64,000 nt of DNA from Bacillus marasmi (GCF_902168435.1 NZ_LR656170.1:1-64000), one strand, 5' to 3'; shown: positions 29,608-39,448, counted from the first letter of the stretch. The notes: a model not told the origin generated them from the sequence alone. Numbers and translations are program-made.

Positions 29608-30525
29608 TTAACGCCGAAACATCCCTTTCATGACAAAAGCAACATTAGCAGGGCGTTCAGCGAGCCGACGCATGAAATAGCCATACCAATCGGCGCCAAA
29701 CGGAACATAAACACGCATCGTGTAGCCCTCGTTAACAAGTTCCAACTGTTTCTCCGGACGAATACCGTACAGCATTTGAAATTCAAATTGATCATGGGGA
29801 ATTTTGTGCGCTTGAACCATTCGTTTTGTATATTCAATGATTGCATCATCATGGGTGGCAATTGCCGTAAAATACCCATTTAATAGGTGCTGCTTAATTA
29901 GTTTTTTATAATTGATATCAACATCACTTTTGTTTGGAAAGGCTACCTCAGGTGGTTCCTTGTATGCTCCCTTCACCAACCGTAAATTTGATTGATAATG
30001 AATTAACTCTCCGACATCTCTTTCTGAACGATACAAATAGGCTTGAATAACTGTCCCTAACCCATTGAATTCCTTTCTTAATTCCTTATAAATATCCAAT
30101 GTTTTTTGGCAGCGTTTGAAATCCTCCATATCAATTGTGACGAAGATATTGTTATGCTCAGCTACCAAAAGAATCATTCGTAAGTTCTCAAGGACTATTT
30201 CCTCAGAAATATCCAACCCCAATGAAGTTAATTTTAATGATACTTGCGAATTGAGGTTTGCATTAGCAATTGCCTCTATCGTTTCACAGATTTTTTTAGC
30301 TCTGAGATTTGCTTCCACTTCATTGTCCACAAACTCTCCCAAATAATCTAAAGTTACGACAAGGTCTTGATCATTTAACAGCTTTATCACGTCCATCGCA
30401 GCATTGATGGTCTCTCCGGCTACGAATCGCGAAGCCCCCATATTCAGTCCATATCTTTTGGCGAGCGTTGTTAAGGCTTTATTTTTCGATAAAAAAAGAA
30501 AAACATCACGAAGCACCTGCTTCAT
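29608..30525 (-). CDS. fadM: Proline dehydrogenase (FadM/YusM type)
   Basis: This 305-aa PRODH-family flavoenzyme oxidises proline to 1-pyrroline-5-carboxylate at the membrane. It has GETINAAMDVIKLL, VTIDMEDFKRCQ, QAYLYRSERDV, LRLVKGAYKEPPEVAFP, FEFQMLYGIRPE and the C-terminal RVYVPFGADWYGYFMRRLAER, which is the FAD-binding end. Length is that of the short monofunctional PutB/FadM class. GGGGAGGAGTCAAT precedes the ATG. In B. subtilis the equivalent yusM (fadM) lies beside fadNAE, and the symbol follows that; the substrate-level distinction from PutB is not visible. Confidence 0.92.
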   Translation of the reverse strand: MKQVLRDVFLFLSKNKALTTLAKRYGLNMGASRFVAGETINAAMDVIKLLNDQDLVVTLDYLGEFVDNEVEANLRAKKICETIEAIANANLNSQVSLKLTSLGLDISEEIVLENLRMILLVAEHNNIFVTIDMEDFKRCQKTLDIYKELRKEFNGLGTVIQAYLYRSERDVGELIHYQSNLRLVKGAYKEPPEVAFPNKSDVDINYKKLIKQHLLNGYFTAIATHDDAIIEYTKRMVQAHKIPHDQFEFQMLYGIRPEKQLELVNEGYTMRVYVPFGADWYGYFMRRLAERPANVAFVMKGMFRR

Positions 30526-30655
30526 ATTGACTCCTCCCCATTACCGTAAGGACATCCTCCCTATTAATTCATTTTATGGCTCCATTTACTAGGTCATTCA
30601 TAACATTTCCTGAAATGGAAATAATACAAAAAAGGCATAGCATAAGGTGATGAAT

Positions 30656-32137
30656 ATGAAAAATTGGTTTACAAAAAAAACAAGTCTACGTAATGAATTG
30701 GAAAAAAATTTCGAGGCATCGAACGATTATAAAAAAGTGAAGTATGTAAATCAGAAAACGAAGCTTCCATTCCAGTTAACTTTTTTTTCCACTTTAGTAG
30801 ATGTTAAAATCCTACAGACCAGTGTGCTGCCTTATTTATTGGAAAACGCACTAAATTCTCTTAGTGATTTGGATTCAATTTTACCAATTGGAATTGTGGA
30901 AATTTCCAAAGATATAAACGTAATCGAGGAAAAATTATTAACCGGTAATATCATGCTTACTTTAGATGGAAATGAAAAAGAATTTGCATTTATTTTTGCA
31001 CCGAAGGAAATCGTCAGGAGCATCTCCACTCCTGAGGTAGAATTCAGTGTGTTAGGGCCTAAGGAATCGTTTGTGGAATCGCTGGGTCAAAATCTAAATT
31101 TAATTCGCAAACGCATCCCCATCAAAGAATTAATTATTGAACCACTAACCGTGGGGAAACTTTCAAAAACAAAAGTTGCTGTTATTTATATTGATGGAAT
31201 TGCCAACAAAGAAAATGTTAATACCATCACTCAAAGAATAAAGGATTTAGAATTCGATTTAATCACTGATAGTTCCTATATCGTTCAATTAATTTCTGAT
31301 AATGGAAATTCCCCCTTCCCGCAGTTGTTGGATACCGAGCGGCCGGACCGTGTTGCCGCAATCCTTGCAGAGGGGAAGATTGCGGTTGCTGTCGATGGTT
31401 CTCCCCAGGTGCTGATTGCGCCAACCACCTTGATTGAATTTTTCAGTTCCTTTGAGGATTACTTTCTAAATTGGATACTGGCATCGTTTTTTCGGTTAAT
31501 CCGATTGTTTGCAGTCGCATTTTCAATCTTAATTACACCAATTTATGTAGCAACCTTGAATTATCATTATGAGTTAATCCCTAAAGACCTTTTGATTACA
31601 CTCGTAACATCAAGGCGACTCATTCCATTGCCGCCAATTCTCGAGGCATTATTTTTAGAGCTTACAATTGAATTACTACGAGAGGCCGGAGCCCGCCTAC
31701 CAACAAAGGTTGGCCAAACAATCGGTATCGTGGGCGGTATTGTAATAGGGACTGCATCTGTTGAAGCTGGATTAACGAGTAATGTTTTACTCATCATTGT
31801 CGCTTTAGCTGCACTCGCTTCCTTTACAACACCTGTGTATAAGATGGGCAATGCCATAAGGCTATTGCGCTTCCCATTTTTAATTTTTGCCGAGCTTTGG
31901 GGATTATTAGGAATCGTCTTTTGCTTCTGCCTTCTCTTAACCCATTTGCTAAGATTAACATCTCTAGGTCGGCCTTTTTTAGAACCAAGCTTTCCACCGA
32001 GAATCTCAGATATGCGAGATGCGTATGTTCGTTTACCCTTCAGCAAACTAGCGTTAAGACCAAGTTTTTTACAAACCAAGAATACAAAACGATTTAACAA
32101 GAAAAAAGCTTCTGAAAGAAAAGACATTGATGAATGA
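30656..32137 (+). CDS. Spore germination receptor subunit A (GerA family)
   Basis: The A subunit of a germinant receptor in the inner spore membrane. This 493-aa protein has a soluble N-terminal domain to about residue 275 with TLVDVKILQTSVLPYLLENA and PDRVAAILAEGKIAVAVDGSP, then about five membrane segments in the C-terminal half, and a basic tail. IPLPPILEALFLELTIELLREAGARLP is the family signature. The frame opens at 30647, but AAGGTGA is best placed for the ATG at 30656. It is followed by B and C subunits in one operon. The germinant cannot be predicted. Forespore (sigma-G) expression is expected. Confidence 0.93.
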   Translation: MKNWFTKKTSLRNELEKNFEASNDYKKVKYVNQKTKLPFQLTFFSTLVDVKILQTSVLPYLLENALNSLSDLDSILPIGIVEISKDINVIEEKLLTGNIMLTLDGNEKEFAFIFAPKEIVRSISTPEVEFSVLGPKESFVESLGQNLNLIRKRIPIKELIIEPLTVGKLSKTKVAVIYIDGIANKENVNTITQRIKDLEFDLITDSSYIVQLISDNGNSPFPQLLDTERPDRVAAILAEGKIAVAVDGSPQVLIAPTTLIEFFSSFEDYFLNWILASFFRLIRLFAVAFSILITPIYVATLNYHYELIPKDLLITLVTSRRLIPLPPILEALFLELTIELLREAGARLPTKVGQTIGIVGGIVIGTASVEAGLTSNVLLIIVALAALASFTTPVYKMGNAIRLLRFPFLIFAELWGLLGIVFCFCLLLTHLLRLTSLGRPFLEPSFPPRISDMRDAYVRLPFSKLALRPSFLQTKNTKRFNKKKASERKDIDE

Positions 32138-32173
32138 GTACATTTAAAGCTGTATTGAAAGAGGGGTTATCGC

Positions 32174-33268
32174 TTGGCGCAACCAATCGCTGAAAATTCT
32201 AAAATATCTCCTTTTCTCGTCTATTATTTAATCATTAGCATGCAAATAGGCATTGGTATACTAGGCTATCAACGGATGATTGCCAAGGATGCAGGCTATG
32301 ACTCCTGGATTGCCGTGTTAGTCACAGGTTTGTTCATTCATATTATTCTGTGGATGATGTACAAAATTCTCGAAACAGTTGATGGTGATATGGTTAAAGT
32401 CCATCAGTATATTATGGGAGAAAAAATTGGGAAGCTTTTCAGCAGTATTTTCATTTTCTATTTTTGTCTATATTCAATTACCGTTTTAAGATCGTTTGTC
32501 GAGGTTATCCAAGTTTGGATGTTCCCTGATATAAGTGTATTTTGGTTTTCATTCGCATTTTATGGACTATGTATTTATATCATTTTTGGTGGCTTTCGAA
32601 CCGTTACTGGAATTGCCTTTTTTGGAACAGTTTTACCTATCTATCTCATATTTATTTTCGGGTATGCCTTGCCTTATGCTGATATAAGCAATATCCAACC
32701 GATAATGGATCATTCAATCAAGGAACTATTGAAGGCCTGTTTTCACATGTCACTAACCTATACCGGATATGAAACATTGCTATTTGTATATCCATTTCTT
32801 AAAAATCCTCAAAAATCAAAAAAGTGGGCGCATTTTTCTGTTTTAACAACGACAATTATATATACGGGACTTGCTTTGATTACCTTTTCCTATTTTGCTG
32901 AAAAACAGCTCCAGGAGACGATATGGCCTACATTGAATATATGGAAAATTGTTGAAATGCCTTTTGTGGAGCGATTTGAATACATCGGAATTGCTAATTG
33001 GAATTTAATCGTATTGCCAAACGTTTGTATATCATTATGGATTGCCAGCCGTTTGATGAAGCAAATATTCAAGCTTAAACAGCGAAAAGGAATTATTATT
33101 GTCTCACTTGCCTGTTTGATAGGCTCAAGCATGATAACAACAAGGCTTGAAATTAACAATCTATCTAATATTTTTGGTTACTCGAGTTTTGCCATTAATA
33201 TGTTCTATATCCCCTGCTTATTTATAGCGGTTATGATTGCTAAGAAGGTGAAGCAAAATGCCCAATAA
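32174..33268 (+). CDS. Spore germination receptor subunit B (GerB-type permease)
   Basis: A 364-aa APC-like membrane protein of the spore permease family (endospore GerAB/GerKB type) with about ten membrane segments. The N-terminal KISPFLVYYLIISMQIGIGI and the Q-R region after it (GYQRMIAKDAGYDSW) are typical. It probably binds the germinant within the membrane bundle. It starts with TTG after AGAGGGGTTATCGC and is 36 bp after the A subunit. Its end overlaps the C subunit start by 11 bp. Confidence 0.92.
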   Translation: MAQPIAENSKISPFLVYYLIISMQIGIGILGYQRMIAKDAGYDSWIAVLVTGLFIHIILWMMYKILETVDGDMVKVHQYIMGEKIGKLFSSIFIFYFCLYSITVLRSFVEVIQVWMFPDISVFWFSFAFYGLCIYIIFGGFRTVTGIAFFGTVLPIYLIFIFGYALPYADISNIQPIMDHSIKELLKACFHMSLTYTGYETLLFVYPFLKNPQKSKKWAHFSVLTTTIIYTGLALITFSYFAEKQLQETIWPTLNIWKIVEMPFVERFEYIGIANWNLIVLPNVCISLWIASRLMKQIFKLKQRKGIIIVSLACLIGSSMITTRLEINNLSNIFGYSSFAINMFYIPCLFIAVMIAKKVKQNAQ

Positions 33269-34322
33269 ATGGATATACCTTTGTATTCTTATCCTGACTT
33301 TAACTGGGTGTGTTGATAAGGAAATATTGGATGATGTAAGTCTCGAAAGCGGGATTGGCTTTGATTATCAGGGAGAAAGACAGATTTTAGGTACTTCGTT
33401 AGTACCAAGTTACCAGCCTGATAAATCAATCAAAAATGTAACACATCAAGCTGTTTCAGCAATGAATCGTGAGCTAATTATGGAAATACAGCGCCAGTCT
33501 GCTGATCCACTTGTTGCCGGTAGTATCGAAGTTGTATTGTTTGGTAAAACATTAGCTCAAAAGGGCATCATCGACCTTATTGATGCACTACAACGTGATT
33601 CAACCATCGGTGAGCGTATATACCTCGTCGTTGTCGATGGAAAAGCAAATGACTTGCTAAAACATGATTACGGTACGAGAGGAAATGCCACCTATATTTC
33701 CAATTTAATTATGCAAAATATTGAGGAGCGTGATTTACCAAAGAGTAATTTACATATGTTCATTTTTAATTTTTTTCAAGAAGGTAAGGATGGATTTTTA
33801 CCGAGTGTAAGACGGATTGGCAAGGATAAGATGGAAATTAACGGTGTATGCCTTTTTAAAAATGACAAAGTAGTTGATTTTATTCCAGCTAGTAAAATGT
33901 TTTTTTTCAAGCTATTAACGGATGAATACAGTGAAGGTACATATAAGGTTGAATTAAATGGCGAGGAAGCGGCCGTGCGCAGCATTACATCAACACACCG
34001 CTTTGATCTAACCAAAAAAAAACCATGGGAAATAACGATTCATATCACTGTGAAAGGGCAAATTCGTGAATATTCCGGAGATAAGTTATCACCAAAAGCG
34101 ATAAAACAAATTGAAAAAAATTTAGAGAAGAAGATTAATGCGGAATGCCTCAAATTAATACATCAATTTAAAAAGCAAGAAATTGATCCTATCGGACTTG
34201 GCAATTATGTAAAATCACAAACAAGGGGATTTGATACAAATAAATGGAAGCGTGAATATCAAAACCTTACAGTAAAATTTGAAACGAAAGTAGAAATTAT
34301 AGATGCAGGAGTAATCGAGTAA
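33258..34322 (+). CDS. Spore germination receptor lipoprotein subunit C (Ger(x)C)
   Basis: A 354-aa Ger(x)C lipoprotein. The signal peptide ends in the lipobox LTLTGCVDK, so the mature protein is lipid-anchored on the outer face of the inner spore membrane. The body shows the usual E-x-GIGFDYQGERQILGTSL start and the C-terminal KKINAECLKLIHQFKKQEIDP with a late DPIGLGNYVKS. AAGAAGGTGAAGCAAA precedes the ATG. Its start overlaps the B subunit, and it closes the operon; a strong hairpin follows. Confidence 0.93.
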   Translation: MPNKWIYLCILILTLTGCVDKEILDDVSLESGIGFDYQGERQILGTSLVPSYQPDKSIKNVTHQAVSAMNRELIMEIQRQSADPLVAGSIEVVLFGKTLAQKGIIDLIDALQRDSTIGERIYLVVVDGKANDLLKHDYGTRGNATYISNLIMQNIEERDLPKSNLHMFIFNFFQEGKDGFLPSVRRIGKDKMEINGVCLFKNDKVVDFIPASKMFFFKLLTDEYSEGTYKVELNGEEAAVRSITSTHRFDLTKKKPWEITIHITVKGQIREYSGDKLSPKAIKQIEKNLEKKINAECLKLIHQFKKQEIDPIGLGNYVKSQTRGFDTNKWKREYQNLTVKFETKVEIIDAGVIE

Positions 34323-34380
34323 AACTAAACTGAAGCGCCGTGCTCAGGGTCTGGGCATAAAAAAAGCATAAGTATTAAGC

Positions 34381-34441
34381 AAAAAAAATCGAACTACGCT
34401 GGGAGATTCTAACTTTGAATTTCCCAATAGTTCGATTTTTT
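34381..34441. terminator. Terminator after the ger operon
   Basis: A 15-bp outer stem AAAAAAATCGAACTA / TAGTTCGATTTTTTT encloses a second small stem (GGGA / TCCC). Long A and T tails on both sides make it usable in both directions. Confidence 0.85.
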
Positions 34442-34449
34442 TGTTCTTG

Positions 34450-34645
34450 AAAATAAGCGGAAGAATTCCGCTTATTTTGGGAAATGCCCATATTTCGTTA
34501 AGAATAAAGGGAGTTTTTCCGCTTATTTCATAAAAATCACTGGATATTGTCTTTTTGAGGGTAGTTAAGCGGAAATTCTCCTCTTATTTCAGCTCATTTA
34601 GCCCACCTTAGGTACAATAACGGGAAATTCTCCGCTTATTTATTC
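34450..34645. repeat. Degenerate 52-bp palindromic array (array G)
   Basis: A perfect 13-bp stem AAAATAAGCGGAA-GAA-TTCCGCTTATTTT at 34452-34480 is followed by decayed relatives with the CCGCTTATTT keyword near 34519, 34582 and 34634. Offsets are about 51, 61 and 52 bp. It lies between the ger operon and the convergent RodA-type gene. The unit length ties it to arrays A, B, E and H. Confidence 0.7.
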
Positions 34646-34693
34646 TCATACCTACATAAAAATCATTCAGTTTTAAGAGCGGACAATCTCTTT

Positions 34694-35860
34694 TTAATCG
34701 TTCGTTGAAAACATATATTTTTTGTAATGATAACGAATGGAGAAAATTAATCCTATCGCCAGCATATTACCCATCAGCGAGCTTCCGCCATAGCTGACAA
34801 ACGGGAGCGGGATACCGGTGATTGGCAGTAAACCAATCGTCATGCCGATATTTTGAAAAACGTGAAAGGTAATCATGCTGATAACACCTACACAAATAAA
34901 AGTGTAAAAATCATTCTTTGTTTCCATACCGATTCTCGTAATATGATAAATCAGTAAAAAGAATAGACTCACTAGGACGCTTGCTCCAACAAAGCCAAAC
35001 TGTTCACCAACAATACTGAAGATGAAGTCTGTTTGCCCCTCTGGCAAGTAAACTTCACCTCTACCGTAGCCTTTTCCAACCGTCTCACCGGAACCAATTG
35101 CTAATAACGATTGCGTTAATTGATATCCGTGCGAATCCTGAAAATTATATGGATCAAGCCAGGAGTAAATACGGTTAAATTGATATTGTTCAACTCCAAG
35201 CGTTTTTTCAAGTAATTCCGGTTTAGCCATCACGAGATAAATAACGCTTGAAACCAAGGCAATTCCAGAAGTAAAAATTGGTACTAAGAGTTTCCAGCTG
35301 ATCCCGGAAATAAACAACATCCCAAGCATAATTGCGATAAATACAAGCGATGTCCCCAAGTCTTCTTTGATGACAAGAATTAACGGAGCAAATGTAACTA
35401 GTCCAATTTTGCACAGTAACCACAAATCCGTTTGAATCGTTTTATGTTGATTTTTTTGATGATGCTCGATAATTACTCTGGCCAATGCCAAAATTAGAAA
35501 CACTTTTACGAATTCTGAAGGCTGTATCGTCCCTAAACCAAATGGTAGCTTATACCAGTTTTTTGATCCATTTATAACTGGAGCAATGCTAGTTGGCGCA
35601 ACGATTAAAAAGCCCTGTACAACTAAGCCAAAACCGTATAAATACCATGATATTTTCTTAAGCTGATCGGAGTCGAGCGTAATTACCCCGGCAATAATGA
35701 CGGAGCCGACTATATACCAAAATATTTGTTTAAATAAAAAATTCCCTTCATATTGACCTTGTGCACTATAAATCGCAACACAACTGGACAAAAATAATAA
35801 GAACAATATTAAAACAAGACCGTAATCAAGTCTTGGTGCATTTTTCGGATTGGAAGACAT
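34694..35860 (-). CDS. FtsW/RodA/SpoVE-family peptidoglycan glycosyltransferase
   Basis: A SEDS-family membrane glycosyltransferase with about ten membrane segments, which polymerises lipid II together with a class B PBP. Family markers are NGSKNWYKLPFGLGTIQPSEF, KEDLGTSLVF, and the C-terminal GLLPITGIPLPFVSYGGSS. It looks closer to RodA than to FtsW by length (388 aa) and lack of a long tail. The frame opens at 35887, but AGGGGTATAAAC before the ATG at 35860 decides the start. It stands alone, with no PBP gene beside it, so whether it acts in elongation or sporulation is open. Confidence 0.9.
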   Translation of the reverse strand: MSSNPKNAPRLDYGLVLILFLLFLSSCVAIYSAQGQYEGNFLFKQIFWYIVGSVIIAGVITLDSDQLKKISWYLYGFGLVVQGFLIVAPTSIAPVINGSKNWYKLPFGLGTIQPSEFVKVFLILALARVIIEHHQKNQHKTIQTDLWLLCKIGLVTFAPLILVIKEDLGTSLVFIAIMLGMLFISGISWKLLVPIFTSGIALVSSVIYLVMAKPELLEKTLGVEQYQFNRIYSWLDPYNFQDSHGYQLTQSLLAIGSGETVGKGYGRGEVYLPEGQTDFIFSIVGEQFGFVGASVLVSLFFLLIYHITRIGMETKNDFYTFICVGVISMITFHVFQNIGMTIGLLPITGIPLPFVSYGGSSLMGNMLAIGLIFSIRYHYKKYMFSTND

Positions 35861-36017
35861 GTTTATACCCCTACTTTGATTAAACAATTTCTAAACCATT
35901 CTTTCATTATATTTTTTCTAAGCCAAAATCACAACACGGAAAATATTTTCTATATAATAGACGGGGAATGATAAGTTTCGTTTCACATAATTTATTTTAA
36001 TTTCACTAAATAAAAAC

Positions 36018-36050
36018 AAACAAAACTTAACGAAATTAAACAAAACTTAA
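36018..36050. promoter_or_regulatory. Pair of direct repeats upstream of the tungstate regulator
   Basis: The 13-bp sequence AAACAAAACTTAA occurs at 36018-36030 and again at 36038-36050, 20 bp apart (two helical turns). It lies about 80-110 bp before the regulator gene start. A binding site for the regulator itself is an attractive but untested reading. Confidence 0.45.
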
Positions 36051-36129
36051 TGATTCGTGACAAAAATCATACAAATTAAGTTATTTAAGCTATATACTAA
36101 AAAATGTGGATGAGCTAGGAGGATTCAAG

Positions 36130-37056
36130 GTGAACGAGCAAACCTATACACCGGATGAAATCGCAACGATCTTTAAAATTTCCAAGCATACTGTCTATGA
36201 ACTGATTAAGAGAGGTGAATTACGGGCATTTAAGGTTGGCAATAAAATGCGGATTGAACAAGAGGAAGTAAATCGCTTCAAGGAAAGCATGACAGCAATC
36301 CCGAAGCATGAAAAGGCAAATCCTCAACCTAGTCAAGCTCACCTGCAACATACCATCAAAATTACTGGTAGTCATGATTTTGTGATTGAACACTTGCTTA
36401 AAATTGTAAGAAAGAATCTGACTTCAATTTCATTACAACCAGCTTTTATCGGTAGTTTAGAAGGTTTGATGACACTTTACCATGGTGATTCAGATGTTGC
36501 GGCGATTCACTTATTAGATCCTGCATCACAAACCTATAATATCCCGTTTATTAAGCAGCTTTTTATTCATGAACCCATTACAGTTTTACGGTTGGCTGCA
36601 AGGGAACAGGGCTTTATCGTGAAAAAGGAGAACCCAAAACAAATCCGTGATTTTAAAGATTTGCTACGTAAAGACGTAACATTTATTAATCGTCAAAAAG
36701 GATCTGGAACAAGATTCATTTTCGACCATTATTTATCCCAACATGACATTACTCCGAGCGATGTTAACGGATATGACAAAGAAGAATGGACCCATCTTGC
36801 TGCTGCATCAGGTATTAGTCGTAGTGCAGGAGACGTAGCATTTGGAATCAGTACGGCCGCTAGCCAGCTCGGATTAGATTTTATTCCGGTCACAAAGGAA
36901 CAATTTGACCTCGTTTTCCGTTGGAACGCTCAAAACAAAGATGCTCTTCAGGCATTAATTGCTCTCATCCAATCTCCTGATTTTATCGACAGCACAAAAG
37001 AGTTGGAAGGATATGATTTTAAAGAGCTTGGCACAATCATTTACGGCACACAATAA
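36130..37056 (+). CDS. HTH regulator with PBP-like ligand domain (tungstate operon)
   Basis: A two-domain transcription regulator of 308 aa. Residues about 5-55 form an excisionase/MerR-like HTH (YTPDEIATIFKISKHTVYEL, followed by FKVGNKMRIEQEEVNRF). Residues about 75-305 form a PBP-like domain (PF12727 type) with PAFIGSLEGLMTLYHGDSDV and NRQKGSGTRFIFDHYL, as in oxyanion-sensing regulators. GTG at 36130 follows CTAGGAGGATTCAAG, so I reject the upstream GTG at 36106. It lies 23 bp before tupA, so it probably senses tungstate or molybdate and controls uptake. The sign of control is unknown. Confidence 0.85.
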   Translation: MNEQTYTPDEIATIFKISKHTVYELIKRGELRAFKVGNKMRIEQEEVNRFKESMTAIPKHEKANPQPSQAHLQHTIKITGSHDFVIEHLLKIVRKNLTSISLQPAFIGSLEGLMTLYHGDSDVAAIHLLDPASQTYNIPFIKQLFIHEPITVLRLAAREQGFIVKKENPKQIRDFKDLLRKDVTFINRQKGSGTRFIFDHYLSQHDITPSDVNGYDKEEWTHLAAASGISRSAGDVAFGISTAASQLGLDFIPVTKEQFDLVFRWNAQNKDALQALIALIQSPDFIDSTKELEGYDFKELGTIIYGTQ

Positions 37057-37079
37057 CCATAACAGGAGGCTTTTACTAC

Positions 37080-37955
37080 ATGAAGTTAAGATTTTTACAA
37101 TTAACTAGCATCGCATTTTTATTAATGTTTGTTCTTTTCGGTTGCGGAACAACAGACGACACTAAAAAAGAATCGAATGAAGGAATGAAAACAGAAGAAA
37201 AAGCAGAACCGAAAGATATGATTTTAGCAACAACAACAAGTACGCAGGATAGCGGTTTACTTGATGCATTACTTCCTGTATTTGAAGAAGATGCAAATGT
37301 AAATGTGAAAACAATCGCGGTTGGAACTGGTCAAGCTTTAGAAATGGGTACAAAGGGTGAAGCAGATGCCCTACTTACCCACGCCCCAAAATCAGAACAA
37401 GCTCTTGTTGATAGTGGCGATGCCATCAATTACAAACGCGTTATGTATAATGATTTTATCGTTGTAGGACCAAAGAATGATCCAGCTGGAGTTAAAGGCT
37501 TAGATACATTGGCTGCATTCAAGAAGATTTTCGACTCAAAAGCTATCTTCATCTCACGTGGTGACGATTCTGGTACACATAAAAAAGAATTAGAAATTTG
37601 GAAAGCTGCAGGTGTTGATCCAGCTGCACTTGATTCATATGTTTCAGCAGGACAAGGAATGGGACCAACTCTTCAAATCGGTGCTGAAAAAGGCGGATAT
37701 GTACTTACAGACCGCGCAACCTTCCTAGCTCAACAGAAAAACCTTGGTGATACTGTTATAATAGTAGAAGGCGATAAAGATTTATTAAACATTTACCACG
37801 TAATGCAAGTTAACCCAGAAAAGCATGACAAAGTTAACAGCGATAGTGCTGAAGCTTTTGTAGAATTTATGGTAAGTGAAAAAGCACAAAAAATCATTGC
37901 AGAATTTGGTGTGAAAGAATACGGTGAGCCTCTATTCTTCAAATATACAGAGTAA
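37080..37955 (+). CDS. tupA: Tungstate-binding lipoprotein TupA
   Basis: The extracytoplasmic binding protein of a tungstate ABC importer. The 291-aa protein has a signal peptide with lipobox (VLFGCGTTD), then the characteristic ILATTTSTQDSGLLDALLPVFE, where the TTTS and following residues contact the oxyanion in TupA/WtpA-like proteins. ISRGDDSGTHKKELEIW and QGMGPTLQIGAEKGGYVLTDRAT are further TupA markers. ACAGGAGGCTTTTACTAC precedes the ATG. The selectivity for tungstate over molybdate is inferred from family and from the tungsten-type enzyme at 51868. Confidence 0.92.
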   Translation: MKLRFLQLTSIAFLLMFVLFGCGTTDDTKKESNEGMKTEEKAEPKDMILATTTSTQDSGLLDALLPVFEEDANVNVKTIAVGTGQALEMGTKGEADALLTHAPKSEQALVDSGDAINYKRVMYNDFIVVGPKNDPAGVKGLDTLAAFKKIFDSKAIFISRGDDSGTHKKELEIWKAAGVDPAALDSYVSAGQGMGPTLQIGAEKGGYVLTDRATFLAQQKNLGDTVIIVEGDKDLLNIYHVMQVNPEKHDKVNSDSAEAFVEFMVSEKAQKIIAEFGVKEYGEPLFFKYTE

Positions 37956-38009
37956 GCTGTTCTCCCAGGTTTCGCAAAATTTTTTAATTAAAAGGATGCG
38001 GACGAACAC

Positions 38010-38708
38010 ATGGATTTACTAATAGATGGTTTTACGAAAGCAATTGAAATGATTATGACTGGTGATAGCGAGATTTTCGCTATCACCTTGTTAACATTAC
38101 GGGTTTGTTTTACTGCAATATTTTGGAGCATGCTGATTGGCATTCCATTTGGTGTATTAGTTGGACTCACCAATTTCCCGGGTAAAAGGCTGTTATTGGT
38201 GTTAATAAATATCGGGATGGGGCTTCCACCTGTTGTTGCTGGATTAACGATTACGATGCTATTGTGGCGTTCCGGACCACTTAGTGATTTAACCTTGCTT
38301 TATTCACCAACAGCAATCGTGTTAGCGCAATTCCTTGTGTCATTGCCGATTATTACCGGGTTAACCTCCACTGCGTTCCAGCAAATAGACCCTAAACTAC
38401 GCCTCCAAATTAAAGCTTTAGGTGCGACTAAAGCTCAAATGGTTTGGCTGCTGTTGAAGGAAACGAAAATCGCAATTTTTGCAGCGATTATGGCTGGACT
38501 TGGACGAGTATTAGCTGAGGTTGGTGCAGCGATGATGGTTGGAGGAAATATCCAAGGAGAAACTAGAATTTTGACAACATCGATTGTCATGGAAGTATCA
38601 AAAGGGAATTTTGATGTAGCCATCGCCCTATCCTTTATTTTAATGTCACTGGCATTCTTCATTACTTTTCTATTAACCTTCTTACAGCAAAGGACGAGAT
38701 ATTCATGA
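38010..38708 (+). CDS. tupB: Tungstate ABC transporter permease TupB
   Basis: A 232-aa inner-membrane permease with about five to six membrane segments. The coupling motif is KALGATKAQMVWLLLKETK, and GLPPVVAGLTITMLLWRSGP is typical of the TupB/anion permease family. AGGATGCGGACGAACAC precedes the ATG. It overlaps tupC by 4 bp (ATGA), so translation is coupled. It works with TupA and TupC. Confidence 0.92.
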   Translation: MDLLIDGFTKAIEMIMTGDSEIFAITLLTLRVCFTAIFWSMLIGIPFGVLVGLTNFPGKRLLLVLINIGMGLPPVVAGLTITMLLWRSGPLSDLTLLYSPTAIVLAQFLVSLPIITGLTSTAFQQIDPKLRLQIKALGATKAQMVWLLLKETKIAIFAAIMAGLGRVLAEVGAAMMVGGNIQGETRILTTSIVMEVSKGNFDVAIALSFILMSLAFFITFLLTFLQQRTRYS

Positions 38709-39448
38709 AGCCACTCCTCCACCTTCAAAACATAAAATATACTCGGAATGGGCAAACCATCCTCAATATTGATGACCTTAAGCTCATGCGCGGTCAAGTT
38801 GTCGGAATTATGGGGCCAAACGGGGCAGGCAAGAGCACCTTAGTCAAGTTGATGGCGTTATTGGAAACACCAAATTCAGGTTCAATCATCTATGATGGGG
38901 ATGTGGTTTCTGTTCAATCGCTAACGCTAGCGCAAAGACGGAAATTTGCTGTTGCTTTTCAACAGTCTTTGCTGTTAAATACAACTGTTTTTCAAAATGT
39001 TGCGATTGGGTTGAAGCTCAGAAAAATGAAGAAAAGTATGATTGAGGAAAAGGTCAGCTACTGGCTTGAGAAATTTCATATTTCCCACCTAGCACATAAG
39101 CATGCGAAAAGCCTATCAGGTGGTGAAGCACAGCGTGTTAATTTAGCTAGAGCCTTTGTGTTGGAGCCAGAGGTATTATTTTTGGATGAGCCGTTCTCAG
39201 CGCTTGATTTTCCTACAAAAATAAAGCTATTAAAGGACCTTAAGCAAATATTGGAGACAACCAATACAACTACCGTATTTATCAGCCATGATATGCTAGA
39301 GGTAAAATATTTAACAACTGAACTGCTTATTATCATCAACGGACAGCTTGAACAAACGGGGTCAACAGAGGAAGTTACTTCTAACCCAAATCAAAATACT
39401 GCAGGTTTTTTAAATGAATGGACATTGCATGGTGTTGGCGGGGATTAG
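38705..39448 (+). CDS. tupC: Tungstate ABC transporter ATPase TupC
   Basis: The 247-aa ATPase of the tungstate importer. It has Walker A GPNGAGKST, the signature SLSGGEAQRVNLARAF, Walker B VLFLDEPFSALD and the H-loop VFISHDMLE. There is no C-terminal TOBE regulatory domain, in contrast to ModC. Its stop lies within the terminator shared with the convergent gene at 39445. Confidence 0.92.
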   Translation: MKPLLHLQNIKYTRNGQTILNIDDLKLMRGQVVGIMGPNGAGKSTLVKLMALLETPNSGSIIYDGDVVSVQSLTLAQRRKFAVAFQQSLLLNTTVFQNVAIGLKLRKMKKSMIEEKVSYWLEKFHISHLAHKHAKSLSGGEAQRVNLARAFVLEPEVLFLDEPFSALDFPTKIKLLKDLKQILETTNTTTVFISHDMLEVKYLTTELLIIINGQLEQTGSTEEVTSNPNQNTAGFLNEWTLHGVGGD

